DNA of 64,000 bases. Source: Apiospora phragmitis (Eukaryota; Ascomycota; Sordariomycetes; Amphisphaeriales; Apiosporaceae). Under the pieces are notes generated by a model that ran no database searches, was not told where the DNA came from, and worked only from the letters and a program-made list of their open reading frames with translations. Both the position numbers and the translations under genes were made by a program. The DNA lies in NCBI GenBank assembly GCA_038363925.1, contig JAQQWL010000008.1:2046001-2110000 (forward strand). The letters run 5' to 3'. Positions 35,201-46,551 of this stretch are shown here, piece after piece; positions within the stretch are counted from its first letter, which is position 1; every line of letters begins with the position of its first letter.

Positions 35201-37500
35201 GATCGCGGGTCCGGAGCCGATGTCGAGTAAAGAGGTATCCTAGGGGGCTTAGTGAAGATTTGATCCTCCAGGCACTTCTTTAGCGGCTCTACTAGATCTA
35301 GGAGCATCCTGCTGTGGAAAGGCAGGTCCGAAGCCACCGCGCGACACTGGATGTTTTCATGCGCCAGCTCTTTGCATAAGTTTGTGACACTGTCTTTCGG
35401 GCCAGCGATTACGCAGGACCAGGGAGAGGCGTCAACGGCTACATCGATGTTCGTGTTGTCGCCCAGCCTCGTCTTCATGGCGCTGATACCCATGCTCACC
35501 AGAGCCATGGCACCACAACCTATCAGCGACCGGTAAAGGCGGGCTCTTCTGCAGACCACGAGGGCGCCCTATTGTAGCGTGGGTGTTCCTGCGACGACGG
35601 CGGCCGCGGCCTCGCCCAGAGAATGCCCCAATATGGCCGACGGGGGTCCTGCCTCTTCGACCAGGACTGCAGCGACGCCGACATGCATGCTGAACGTCAT
35701 GATTTGGAGCTCGTCTGAGCGTGCTTCTCTTATTGACTTAAGTGCCTCTGTCAGGGAGAACTGCAACTCCTGCTGGACGATAGGCTCTAGCTGTTCAATG
35801 ACATTGGTGAACAGTGGTTGGGTCTCGAACAACTCCTTCCCCATGGCGGGCCATTGTGCCCCATGGCCTGAGAAAACCCAGACTGGCCCCTTTGCTGCAG
35901 CATCAGGCATGACCCGACTGCTCATGACTGGCAGATCCTGGGTCCCGTTGGCAAGATTCTCTAGCGCAGAGATCGCCTCGCTTGTGTTAGCTGCGGTGAC
36001 TGATGCTCGAAACCTGTGGTAACTGAGACGCCTGGCTAACGTAGTAGCGTTATCATGTAGAGATTCGTTCTTCCCGTCAAATTATAGCCACCTGGCAAGC
36101 CTTATAGCGGCCTTTGGTAGACGGCTGGCTTGGGGTGCCGCCAGGAAGAGAAGGACGGGGCCACGTACTTGTCCAACATCTTTCTGGTGTCCGAAGCCAC
36201 TTAAAGAAGCGCTGGCTTCGATGATTACATGCGATACTGTACCGCTGTAGCTGTATGAATCTACCACTGCTCTCGCGGGCGTACTCGAAAGTGGTGTCAA
36301 TAGCGTCGCACTTTTGTGCACCTATAGTCTGTTAACGGACCAGTCAATCTTGGAGCTACGGAGTCTCGGGATTCACCTAACCGGGCACCACATTGTGACG
36401 AAGAACCATAACGGCCTTGATTAATCCGAGAACGCCTGCCCCGGCTTCGAGGTAGCGGATGTTCGATTTAATAGAGCCAACAGAATAGGATAATGAGACA
36501 TCTGTTCGGGCACCAACCCCGTACACCTGCGAAAGCGCTTGCGTCTCGGTGGGGTCGCCCAAAGGCGAGCTAGTGGCGTAGGCCTTGACATAGCAAATCG
36601 TCTCGGCCGGTGTCTTGGCCTCATTAAGTGCCTTTTAGGTAACCAGCACCTGCGCAGCCGTATTCGGCGGCATGATGCCTACGGTCCTGCCATCAGCACA
36701 CGGCGGATCCTTTCAGGACGCCGTGGATACGGTCGCCATTAGCGATAGCCTGGTCGAGACGTTTGAGGACAACAATGCCTGCACCTTCGCCCCGACCGTA
36801 GCCCGACGCGGACTCGTCGAATGATCTGTACTTTCCATTTGCGGAAAGGGTACCAGCCTCGTCGAGCACTCGAGTAAGGCCGGGGCCGATAAGAGCGTTA
36901 ACACCACTGGCAATTGCTAGCTTCGTTTCCCCGGCCAGCAGTGCTTAGCGAGCATGGTGGACTGCTACCAGCGAAGACGCACAAGCTACGTCAATAGCGA
37001 TACTGGGCCCCATCAGGTTGAGGTGATAAGAGATACGGCTAGGTATGCCGCAATAGGCTATACCCACTCCCATATGAGCCCCTATGTTCTCCAAATCTTC
37101 CAACAGTAGTCTCCCATAGTCGTCCTAGTTAACTCCCATATAGACGCTAGTATCGCTTCCGGAAAGGAGCTAACTAGGGATTCCCGTGTCTTCCAGCGAC
37201 TCCCAGGCTACTTCCAACGCTATCCGCTGCTGCGGGTCGATTTATTCGGCTTCGCGAGGGGCGACACCAAAAAAGGAGGCGTCGAAGTCTTGTAAACGAT
37301 CCAAGAAGTAGTCCTTGCTCGTGGCTTTCGTCAATAAGTGGTCGTTTCGAGGGTTCCGGCTACGGTAAGGCTCCCATCGCATAGAGGGCATCTCGCCACA
37401 CGCATCGCCTTTCTATAGCAGGTACCCCTAGAGAGATTCGGAGGAATTGTTACCTCCTGGGGTGCGGTAGGCCATACCGATAATAGCGATGTCCTCGGGC
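32297..37500 (-). pseudogene. partially reducing iterative type I PKS of 6-methylsalicylic acid synthase type, inactivated
   Basis: Read right to left, the domains follow the 6-MSAS order: ketosynthase (37498-36330), acyltransferase (about 35930-35060, GHSLGEAAA), dehydratase/thioester-hydrolase domain (about 34790-34100, with HPLHG), a structural half of the ketoreductase (about 34100-33440), ketoreductase (about 33420-32640, GLGALGLE and a VVHAAG step) and carrier protein (about 32530-32300, MDSV with the Ser for phosphopantetheine). The KS keeps its active Cys (DVACASSL). It has in-frame stops at 37428, 37413, 37242, 37170, 37125 and 36945 with no indel between them, and both catalytic His positions read Tyr (KAYATSSPLGDP; NIRYLEAGAG). 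Stops in AT and many frame slips add to this. The N-terminus runs into the AT-rich block. The ancestral product was probably 6-methylsalicylate. Confidence 0.85.
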
Positions 37501-38149
37501 GAATTTACATTTTCAATGTTGCTTTATATGCTTAAAGTCCTGGATAAAGTAGAGGGCAGATTCAACTAATAACCTAACGAGTAAGCTAATAGTGTTAAGG
37601 CTTGTATAGATATGGAAGTAGCTTCGAATAAACGCATATTAGGCAGCGATATATAAAATAGAAACGTTACGCTTATATCTTAAGGCATTTACCGCTATTA
37701 AATTATATAACTACGCTTAGATTAATTCGTATGTTCGCAGCTTCGTTTTAAGTTAAATATATTATAATAAAAAATAAAAGGTCTTTTTTAATAATATAAA
37801 CTATTCGCTTATACGTATTTAACGCTATATTAGAATTATTCGAAACATAGACTTACTCTATATTCTCGGATTTGCCCCGCCTTAACCTAGGCCTGCATCA
37901 CCGAGATAATCAGCTTAGATAAGTAAGTAATTAATCACAGTATTATCGTTTAATTAATTAATTAACTAGCGGTACGTTAATTAATTATTACTACCCTTAT
38001 AGTTAATTCTATAATAGTTAATTAATAAAACGATTAATTAAAACAGCGTTAATTAGTTAATAATTAATTAATTCGTATCTCGTAACGTTTTTTAATATTT
38101 TAAATTAATTATAATTAATTAATAGTTTTTTTAAACTTTATTTATTATA

Positions 38150-38363
38150 AAATTATTAAATAAGCTTTCGTACGTACGTATAGTTAGTTCTGGGTTTAAT
38201 CGAGGTTATATTACGATATTCTATTATTTATATCTATCTTTAATATAAGCTACGAGGGGCATCGTATGCCCTTTTTAATAAAACTATAAAGGGGTTCGTG
38301 CGCGCAGGCACGTGGCACCTTTTTTAAAGTAATATAGAAAACCTTAGTTCCTGCTATTCTAAC
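38150..38363 (-). repeat. LTR copy 1 (minus orientation), solo or truncated
   Basis: On the minus strand it starts TGTTAGAATAGCAGGAACT, the best preserved copy of this LTR start. It shares with the other copies the blocks CGAGGGGCATCGTATGCCC (plus-strand reading) and GCGCGCAGGCACGTG. No internal element sequence is recognised to its left. Confidence 0.7.
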
Positions 38364-38384
38364 ATATTTATTTTAAATAAAGAG

Positions 38385-38625
38385 ATTTTATTTAATATTA
38401 TTATGCGCTTAAAAGTATTAAGTTATTATACGAGTTCGCTTTTTAATTAAATAGTTTATTAATTAATAGCTTTATTTATAATAAATTCGGTAGGTTTTTT
38501 ATTCGAATTATTAATTCTCGTATAATAACCTAAGTCGAAATGTGTTCGTAAATCGCTAATTTATATCTTATCCTAATAATTAACTATTATATAATAATTT
38601 ATTATTATAACCTAGTCGGTTTTTA
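38385..38625 (+). repeat. direct repeat unit, copy a (about 240 bp)
   Basis: It matches 39520-39755 in the same orientation along its length, with scattered transitions. Shared landmarks are AAAAGTATTAA near the start and TTATTTATAATAAATTCGGTA in the middle. It lies between LTR copies 1 and 2. The matching copy lies inside the minus-strand element, so copy a is probably internal sequence of another, truncated copy of that element. Confidence 0.6.
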
Positions 38626-38828
38626 TTAAATAAGCTCTCGTATATACGGTAGTTCCGGTTTTAATCGAGGTTTAATCGTTATATTCTATTATTTATATTT
38701 ATCTTTAGTACGAGCTACGAGGGGTATCGTATGCCCCTTTTAATAAAATAGAAAAGGGTTCGTACGCGCAGGCACGTAATACCCTTTTTAAAATAATATA
38801 GAAAACCTCAGTTCCTGCTATTCTAATA
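38624..38828 (-). repeat. LTR copy 2, 3' LTR of the minus-strand element
   Basis: The minus-strand start reads TATTAGAATAGCAGGAACT, the TG start having changed to TA. It aligns over its length with copies 1, 3 and 4, with differences mostly C/T or G/A. Confidence 0.7.
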
Positions 38829-39519
38829 CTAACAATCTTTGTTTTAATAATAGACTTGGGTAGCTCCCTTTTTTAAAACGAGTCTTCTCTTTGTAAAGGT
38901 CTCGTACGGATGGGTTACGCTAATCCGGTATTCGGTGCCTGCCTGAGCCATATAGGTGATGCTATACCTTCGCTAACGTGTATTACTTCCCCGTTATTAA
39001 TTAAAAGTAATAATAATAGGGGTGTTATCGTATATTGCGATACGTTATACCCCGTTAAGGAAAAAGATATCTCTTTTTTTCTCCTCTTTTTTTATTCGCT
39101 ATACGAGTTTAGTCTTTTAACGTACGCTTTTATACGTACAGTTAACTTATTAATTAATATTAGCTATTTAAGGGCTTTATTTAGAATTTTTTTAATAAAA
39201 GCGTTTATAAGGTTATTTCGAATATCGATTTAATAGATCTCCGAGATACTCCTTTTTTTCGTACGATTTTCGGAGCGATATAATATCGATTATTAATTTT
39301 TTCTTATTCGTTGTTTTTAATTTAATTAAATATTTATAAAGTAAATATTTTCGTTAATAAATTAATAATAAAACGCGGCGTTTATTAAATAAATAATACT
39401 TTATTATACGTTTTCTAGATCGAAATAGTCGTACTCCTTTTTATCGTTTTTTAGGTCCTCTTTTTTCCCTTTTTAGTTTCGGACGAAATCCTTATATTTT
39501 TTTTAAGGCAAGTGATCTT

Positions 39520-39755
39520 ATTTAATATTATTATATACTTAAAAGTATTAAATTATTATACGGGTTCGTTTTTTAATTAAATAGTTTATTAATTAATAGC
39601 CTTATTTATAATAAATTCGGTAAGTTCTTTATTCGAACTGCCGATTCTTATATCGATAGCCTTAACTAGAAAGTATTAACGGGTCGCTAGCTGCCTTCTT
39701 GTTTTAATAGTTAATTATTATATAATAATTTATTATCGTAAATTAATCGGTTTTT
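39520..39755 (+). repeat. direct repeat unit, copy b (about 240 bp)
   Basis: Partner of 38385-38625. It lies inside the minus-strand element. Confidence 0.6.
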
Positions 39756-40439
39756 TTATACGGTTATTTATAAACCGTTTATTAATTAAATATATATTTA
39801 TAGCCGAGTTTTAATGTAATTCTTTCGTTAAGTATTATTCTAAGATCTTTTAGTCCGTTATTATATTTAATAATATGCGAAGGTTTAAAAATAATGCTTT
39901 ATATATTAACTTTTAATAAATAAAGGTTAATAAAAGTTCCGGAACTTTTTAATAAGCTTATATAATTAAAGTATAAAAAGCGATCTTTTTTTAAATCCTT
40001 TTTCGAAAGCTCGTTATACGAATTAAAACTTATTTAATAAGATTTTTAAAACTTTAATAAATTACTTCTTAACGTTTTTACTTTTTATTCGTATAAAAAG
40101 GTTATCGTTTAATTCGTAAAATATTATACGTAATTTATTATCGTATTAAAATACGAATTTATAAAGTAATATATCTCGTTTTATTTCTTTTCGAGTCCGA
40201 TATAGTTAAAATAAAATGCCTCTGCACAGCCCGGAGAGAATATCCGGGAAGATCGCATAGTACTAGTCTTCCGGTATATCTTAGCCGTCGGCATATTTTA
40301 ATAAATATTCGTACTTTATCGCAAAAGATATTATACGGTTTACCGGTATAGTTCTTTTTTTTCTTTTATATTTTCGAAAAAGTAACGACCTTATTTTAAT
40401 CGATTTTATTATTATAAATAGCTCGGCTTAAAAAGATAT

Positions 40440-41210
40440 CGTACTCGTAACGTACGCTAGACCAGATAATCGTACGGTCTGGTCTGGCGGTACCGGAATC
40501 GGAAAAGAAAAGGACGATATTTTACGACGCTCGGGTGCTTGGGAATCCAGGGTTGGACGTCGGGCCTGGAGTATTTGAGACTCCGGGATTGAACGTCGGT
40601 CTTAGAGTGCCCTATAGTGTCGCGGACGATTGCTCCGTACCGGGACCGGGTGTCTTCTCGCTTAGGCGGCGGGTGTTCGACTGTCTGTTCTGGGGGAAGA
40701 GTGTGGAACATCCTCTTTTCGGGTTTCCGAAGTCGGTTCTGCCGGTCGGTCCTGTTGGTGTGCGGGAGCGGCCGGTGGTACTAGTCGTGCGAGCTTGCTC
40801 TTAAAGGATCCGCCTATCGGTATATTAACTCCGTTTCTCTCGAGGTAGTAACATAGCTCTTTCTGGAATGTACGGTTAACTTGACCGAACTGGTATTCGG
40901 TCCATCCTTCGAACTCTGCGTTAAACGCCTTCTAAAGGAACGTTCCTTTTATTTTTAGTATACAGTATTTTAAGAAGCATCGTGCGAGGTACGTTATGAG
41001 CAGTTCGGGTGTTGTCTCTTCGGAAAGTACTTCTGGAAGTTCGAGTTCCTAAAGAGCAAGGTTAACGTTCTTTTTCCAGACTACTAAAGGGATCCCGGTA
41101 TCTTGGGAAACTTCTTCGTACGTAAGTGGTTCGGGGTTTAAGGTTGTCGGTCTGTCTGGGTTCGGTACGTCCGGGTTCGATCCCGATTCGCCGACCGTAA
41201 TTAACTCCAT
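40440..41210 (-). pseudogene. gag-like remnant of the minus-strand retroelement
   Basis: The ATG at 41210, about 290 bases inside the 5' LTR, opens a frame reading MELITVGESGSNPDVPNPD and continuing for over 170 codons interrupted by only two TAG stops. It becomes Pro/Arg-rich near 40700. This GC island stands out inside the AT-rich block. Position after the LTR and composition suit a gag. I do not recognise a zinc knuckle, and the assignment rests on position. Confidence 0.5.
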
Positions 41211-41499
41211 TTTGGTAGGGGTTGTCGTCTTACAGATCGTACGACAGGGTTGTCTAAGTATATAATTATATATAGCCTAGCTGGTCTCGCGTATAATTCG
41301 GAACCTGGTCTCCTCCTTATAATATATACTCGGGAAAAAGGGTTCCTCCTCGTACGGTTAATTCAGTTCGGCTCTTCCTCGAATTTCTAACGGGCGGAAA
41401 TTCTCGGGGCTCTTTAACACGGTCGCCCTTACGTCGGTAAGGGCGTAAAACCGTCTCTTTACTCTTATTAATTTATAATCGCTACGGGTAATTATTAAT

Positions 41500-41711
41500 T
41501 AGTATTAAATAAGCTCTTATACGTATAATAATTCCGGTTTTAATCGGGGTTTAATCGTTCTTATTTTATTATTTATATTTATTTTTAATATTAATTACGA
41601 CGGGCATCGTATACCCCTTTTTATAAAATAAGAAAGGGGTTCGTACGTATAAGTACGTAACACCTCTTTTAAAGTAATATAGATAACTTTAGTTCTAGCT
41701 GTTTTAATATA
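41500..41711 (-). repeat. LTR copy 3, 5' LTR of the minus-strand element
   Basis: Same orientation as copies 1 and 2. The LTR start is strongly mutated on the minus strand (TATTAAAACAGCTAGAACT), but the internal blocks align. Confidence 0.65.
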
Positions 41712-42229
41712 TAAAATTAAGACTTTATTAATTTAAAACGTATTATAATTATTACGTATAAAATTTAAAAATAATAGTTTTAATATATAACGCCTACTTA
41801 TTATTTATTACGAAAAGACCGGACATTTTCGATATTATAGTAATATAAACCGATAATACGTTTAGCTTCGCTATAGCCCCTTTTTCTTAAAAAGAAGAAG
41901 AAAAGTTAATAAAGAGATAATTTCGTATAAAACTAAAAAGTATCTTAACCGAAAACATGTTAATCGAGTTTAACGGAGGCAGGATTTAATTAAAATCGTA
42001 TAATATCCTTTTTAAAGAAAAGGGATAAGTTAATTAATTAAAGCCTATTAACTTAAAAGTTATTAATAAAGATTAGTAATATGTCTCTTAACGAGTAAAA
42101 AGAGTATACCTAACATTTATCTATTAACTAGAAATAGCGTACAACTTATTTATCGCCGCTTAAATATAAACCTTAAAAGATAAGGATATTAAGAGCTTAA
42201 ACGAGCGTATTAATTAATAAATTTAAAAC

Positions 42230-43372
42230 TCGATACGCGGCTTAAAATATATCTCGTTTAACCTTTATTATACGAAAATATATATTTTTATTAACGGCTC
42301 GTTTATAAATAACGAGAACTTAATTCTTAATTTAAATACTTAATCGTATTAAACTAAGTAATAAATTATATAAAGGATTAGTTCGAAATTTAAAGTAATA
42401 TTATTTATTAAAGCTCGACGAAATATAAAAGAGTTATATAAAGCGTATTAATTAGCGAATTATACGGCACGACTTTTAATATAAATAACGGTATCGCATT
42501 AAATATTACGTTTAAAAGAATCGTATAAACCTTAAGATTTTAAGATATATTAATAAACTTTTATATAGATTCGAGATCTTTTTATAATTATTTAATTAAA
42601 TTAAGTATAATAAATAAAAAGAAGCTTATAATTAATATTATATCCCTTCGAAAGTCGTACGAAAAAAAGGAGATCTTATAGATTTATTATATCGATAATA
42701 AAGATAACCCGGTAAACGCCCTTACTAAAATATCTCTAAATAAGGCCCTCTGAGTAAATAGTTTCGATAAACAGCCTTACTGTACGTATAAGAGCGTATA
42801 TCGAGAGGCTAGACTTATACGCCCCTAGTAAAGTATAACGTATCGCGATATACGACGGCACCCCTATTATTATTACTATTTTTAAACCGTTCTTTTTAAT
42901 TTATAACGAGAAATAATATATATTAATATATAATAACTTCCCTTATTACCGTTACTATTATTAAACAATTAAAATAATTAGTTAAAAAGATTTATTACTT
43001 GATAAAATTAACGTTAAAAAGGTATAGCATTACCTATACAGCTTAAGCAGGCACCGAATACCGGATTAGCGTAACCTATTCGTACGAAACCTTTATAAAA
43101 GGAAGATTCGTTTTAAAAAGGGGAGCTACTTAAGTTTATTATTAAAATAAAGACTACTAATATTAGAATAATAAGAACTAAGGTTTTTTATATTATTTTA
43201 AAAAAGGTATTACGTACTTACGCGTACGAACCTCTTTCTATTTTATTAAGAGGGGTATACGATACCCTTCGTAGCTCGTATTAAAAATAGATATAATTAA
43301 TAGAATTAATTAATATAACCCCGATTAAAACCGGAACCACCGTACGTACGAAAGCTCATTTAATAGTTACCC
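42230..43372 (+). mobile_element. 5'-truncated Ty1/copia retrotransposon, plus strand: RNase H domain plus 3' LTR, RIP-degraded
   Basis: Despite stops, the plus-strand frame keeps the order of a copia RNase H: INGSFINNENL (Asp changed to Asn) near 42290, YIDSRSLYNYLIKL near 42565-42600 after small frame changes, then KKLIINIISLRKSYEKKEI, IDNKDNP and NALTK at 42616-42757. The 3' internal tail (42830-43160) is an inverted copy of 38830-39060, and an LTR follows. No plus-strand 5' LTR, gag or integrase is visible to its left, where the minus-strand element's LTR sits. Confidence 0.75.
43161..43372 (+). repeat. LTR copy 4 (plus orientation), 3' LTR of the plus-strand element
   Basis: It starts TATTAGAATAATAAGAACT on the plus strand and is the reverse complement of copies 1-3 throughout. 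With its adjoining internal tail it forms an inverted repeat of roughly 350 bases with 38624-38975. Confidence 0.7.
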
Positions 43373-43959
43373 TAGCGTATAAAACGCCACGGAAACGTTT
43401 AGTATCCGTTAAGCTATATATCTAAACTTAACGAGCACTAGCGCGAAGCCTAGTCTAGCCTAGCCGATAGCTTAATTTATTAATTAGGTATTAAGAAATA
43501 GTAATAATACTTGCCGGTCCTTATTCAGCTTTTATCGCGTCGGTATACCGGCTAGGCGCCGTATAACGTAAGATCGGTTGGCATCTTATCTACGGACGGC
43601 TTCGCGAATACCTAGTCCGAGTTTTACGTTACGTATCGCAGCTTACGCGCATTTTTAAATATTAAATAACGATATAAAGAAATAATTAAAAAAAAACTAA
43701 TAAAATAATAATAATATATATAGTTAAGAAATAAAAGTAATAAGAGAAATCTATATTATTATCTAAGGGTCTAACGCGTTTGTAGAGCGAAACGCGGTGG
43801 TCCGTAAAGGGGTGGTCCGTAAAAGGGTGGTCTGTGGAGGGGTGCTTTAGCTTATCTCAGAAGAAAGCGAAAGTCGAGGCGTCGAGCCGAATCGATGTGA
43901 TTCTCACGTCTGTATGGGCCTTTTTGTCACAAGCGCATTTTGGGCATTTTCCGGGTTTC

Positions 43960-44793
43960 AGGTAAGTTCTGATCATTTACATGCATTACCTCCCTTGTCG
44001 CTCAAAACATGGAAAGGAAAAGCTGCCGTGCTGACTCAACTGCGAAGGGGACCGACCCTGACCAAAATCCTGCAGAAGCACCTTACCCAGTACCGCTCTC
44101 GCATCTTCGATCAGCGCCGTCGGTCTGAACTGTTCCAGCTGGCGCAGGACTTGCCCTCAAGATCCTGTGTGATGCACTGCTCCAGTCCTGCTTATTGGGC
44201 GTCAGGCCTCTCCTACCGCTGATACACGTCTCCAAGTTTCGGACACAGTATGGCAAATTCTGGGCTCTATGCAACAAGGACCGATCTAGAGTCCAGGCAG
44301 TCCAGAACCTAGGAGACGATCCTTCCTTTCTGTGTTTACTCTGGGCGGTCTTGTACTGCGGTGCTGTGGCGGGCTCGCCAGCCCTCTTCTCGGACACTTC
44401 GTTCCGCGTGCGCGATATGCCTCAGTGCCTCTCCCGGCTCCGGTCCAAAGTCAGTTGGGCCTTGGATCTGTGCTGCCAATCCAAGCTGCCTACCCGCAAC
44501 TGACTGGTGGCGGAGCTGTTGGTACAGGGCTGTGATTTCACCGTGGATCAGCTCATCGACATGCCACCTCTAGTTGCTCGGTCGAAACAGGCAGCCATGG
44601 CGCTGGGCTTGCATCGTGAAACCGCCTTAAGGACCATGACCGAGGTCGACGCTGAGATTGGACGGCGCGTATGGCACCACGTTGCCTTCCTCGAAGTACT
44701 TGCCTCTATTCGGTCTGGTGCCCCTCTAATTTGTGCTGTTGAAAGAGAAGGCGAAGACACTCGCCTGTACAGCGGCGGCAGCACCTATTACTA
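43960..44793 (+). pseudogene. fungal-specific transcription factor fragment (middle homology region), decayed
   Basis: Three frame segments read in order as the 'fungal_trans' region of a Zn2Cys6 regulator: ILCDALLQSCLLGVRPLLPL and HVSKFRTQYGKFW, then FLCLLWAVLYCGAVA, then AAMALGLHRE and EVDAEIGRRVWHHV. There is a frame slip near 44150 and an in-frame TGA at 44501-44503. No zinc cluster is seen upstream, where the AT-rich block begins. It could once have regulated the PKS or the terpene genes, but position alone cannot show that. Confidence 0.55.
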
Positions 44794-45262
44794 GCGAAGA
44801 ACAGCGCCGCCCGAGTGGTAGTGGCAATATGCGCGGCCACCACAAAACCAAAACTCCGGTCCGCGAGCCGAATCAGCAGCGCCAGAGGAAGGAGTCACAG
44901 TACGAGACAGCTTCGGCACCAAAGCAGCTGCTCACACCCCTCTCGCAAATGTGGTCTATGACGCGTGAGAACGTCTCGCCGACAGCTTATTCGCGTCCCC
45001 CGAGTCCAGGCAACGTGGGTCGCTCTCGCCGCTTACCGGAAGAGCTGCCTAATGATTGGCTTGATCTTATTGAGATAGGAAAAGAAATTAGGATATATGA
45101 CCGCCTAGATTAACGTGGTATAATAGCTTTATGGTAGAGAACCATGGGCACCCTAATAGGGATCTCCTACTTAGTAACCAGCCTCATTTTGTTTCACTCT
45201 TTTTGTTCTTGTCTTTCATTGATCGCAAAGTTAAATCTTGAATATTATAATTACAGTTCTAT
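44794..45262. other. short intergenic stretch, no supported gene
   Basis: A plus-strand frame through 45113 overlaps the transcription-factor remnant in another frame. It is Pro/Arg/Ser-rich with no domain, and may be eroded 3' sequence of that gene. Confidence 0.4.
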
Positions 45263-46551
45263 CTATTTAACCCCATGCTTCTTTAATTTGGCCATTTGCC
45301 AACTGATCAGTTTCTCAGCGCTCTCGGTCAAGGCGAGTTGAATCGACGCGATGGATTCCGGGGGAGAAGAAGACGAACCGGGGCCTCTCCTCGGGGTCGA
45401 TCCACAGCTGCCGCAGCTGCCGGTCCATGTAGACCGTGTGCAGCTCGAGCTCCTCGAGCCTTGCTTCAGCGCCTTGGCGCCAGTGTGCTGCATCTTCTTG
45501 AAGCGCTCGGCCAGGTGCGTCGGGTCCTCGCGCTGGTACTTGCGCAGGCTGTCGGCGTGCCGCTGGAGCCGGAAGATGGCGATCTCGAGCTGGCGGTAGG
45601 CGAGCCCCACGCCGGTCGCGTCGAAGTCGATGATGCTCGTCATCGAGTACATGAACCAGCCCGTAAAGGTGTCGCGCCACTGCCGGTGTCGGTATGGCAA
45701 CCCCTGGGACCAGGCGACGCCGTAGATGGTCCGCAGGAAGGGGATCAGCTCATCGTCGAGGAAGGCCACCAACTCAACCATCTTCCCGCGGCATTCCTCC
45801 TTTCCCGGATCCTGGAAGCAGACATCGAGGTCACGGTACGAAACCAGCATGGAGCTGATGAAGTCCAGCAGAGACCAGGCGGTCTCTTTGCCGACCCAGT
45901 CTCGGCGTCTCTCGAGCTGGAGTTTGACGGGCATCTCCTCCAGGAGATCCGCTTGGTAAGAATTTACCCACAGATCTTCGAGAGTGGCGTGGCATGCAGA
46001 GAGCGATTCGTTAAGAATGGCGAACCGCGTGTTGAAACGGTCGGTGAGCTCGGCCCCAAACTTGATCGCCCTTCCAATAGACCGTCCCTTCCTCCGCGAG
46101 GGTGCGGAGAGGCACCATCCATCTCGGCTAGTCTATTGAGGACATACCAAGATTTGGTGCTCTCCTCGAGGTCACCCGCAAGGATTCCGGTTTTGGCGTC
46201 AATGGGGGAGCTCGCCTGGACGAAGCCACCGGTCTTGTTGACAATCTCCGTGAGCCCCAAGATCTGGGGCACCGTGCGACTCAATAGGACTTCCATGATT
46301 TCCACCAGACTCTGGGCCGGGCGGTGGAGGATCAATCGGGCGTCTGATACACCTTCCGAACAGTGCCGGCAAACAGTAAGATCGTTGATGAGCTGGACAT
46401 AACCCCGCATCACCAGCGGGGCCGACTTTACCACCGACCACTCTTGCACGGCAGTCCCGATGCCGCTAGCGTTGGTTGTGACGAGAAACGGCAGGAAAAA
46501 GGCGAGACCAACCATCACATGGGGCCGTCTGGAGGTCCATGTTTGAAACAT
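45263..46551 (-). CDS. helical protein of unknown function with N-terminal signal or anchor; small frame breaks
   Basis: About 430 codons. The N-terminus (MFQTWTSRRPHVMVGLAFFLPFLV) has one hydrophobic segment, then a mostly alpha-helical, charged protein: LVEIMEVLLSRTVPQILGL, AELTDRFNTRFAILNE, LVAFLDDELIPFLRTIYGVAW, and a coiled-coil-like LEIAIFRLQRHADSLRKYQ. It ends WQMAKLKKHGVK. The frame is lost by one base near 46080, and two compensating slips occur near 45465 and 45360. There are no nonsense codons, so consensus error is plausible. I do not recognise the family. Its neighbours are also unknown genes typical of accessory regions. Confidence 0.55.

Larger units (their letters stand above)
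38624..41711 (-). mobile_element. LTR retrotransposon, minus strand, internally deleted and RIP-degraded (Ty1/copia type inferred)
   Basis: LTR copies in the same (minus) orientation bound it at 38624-38828 and 41500-41711. Just inside the right-hand (5') LTR lies a gag-like frame, and the left-hand internal end is homologous, in reverse, to the 3' internal end of the plus-strand element at 42830-43160, which carries a Ty1/copia RNase H. At about 3.1 kb it is shorter than an autonomous copia element, so a deletion is likely. Target-site duplications could not be recognised. Confidence 0.6.
37510..43790. repeat. AT-rich, RIP-degraded transposon block
   Basis: Base composition changes abruptly at both ends. 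The block is dominated by TTAATTAA-like sequence with many TpA steps and almost no long open frame on either strand. This is the usual look of repeat-induced point mutation in Pezizomycotina. It contains four LTR copies, a gag remnant and a Ty1/copia RNase H remnant, listed separately. Confidence 0.85.

Noticed and set aside
38624..43372. DNA transposon with 350-base terminal inverted repeats
   Set aside because: The repeats have LTR-type ends (TGTTAG start), occur also as same-orientation copies at 38150 and 41500, and the interior encodes gag-like and copia RNase H remnants in opposite directions.
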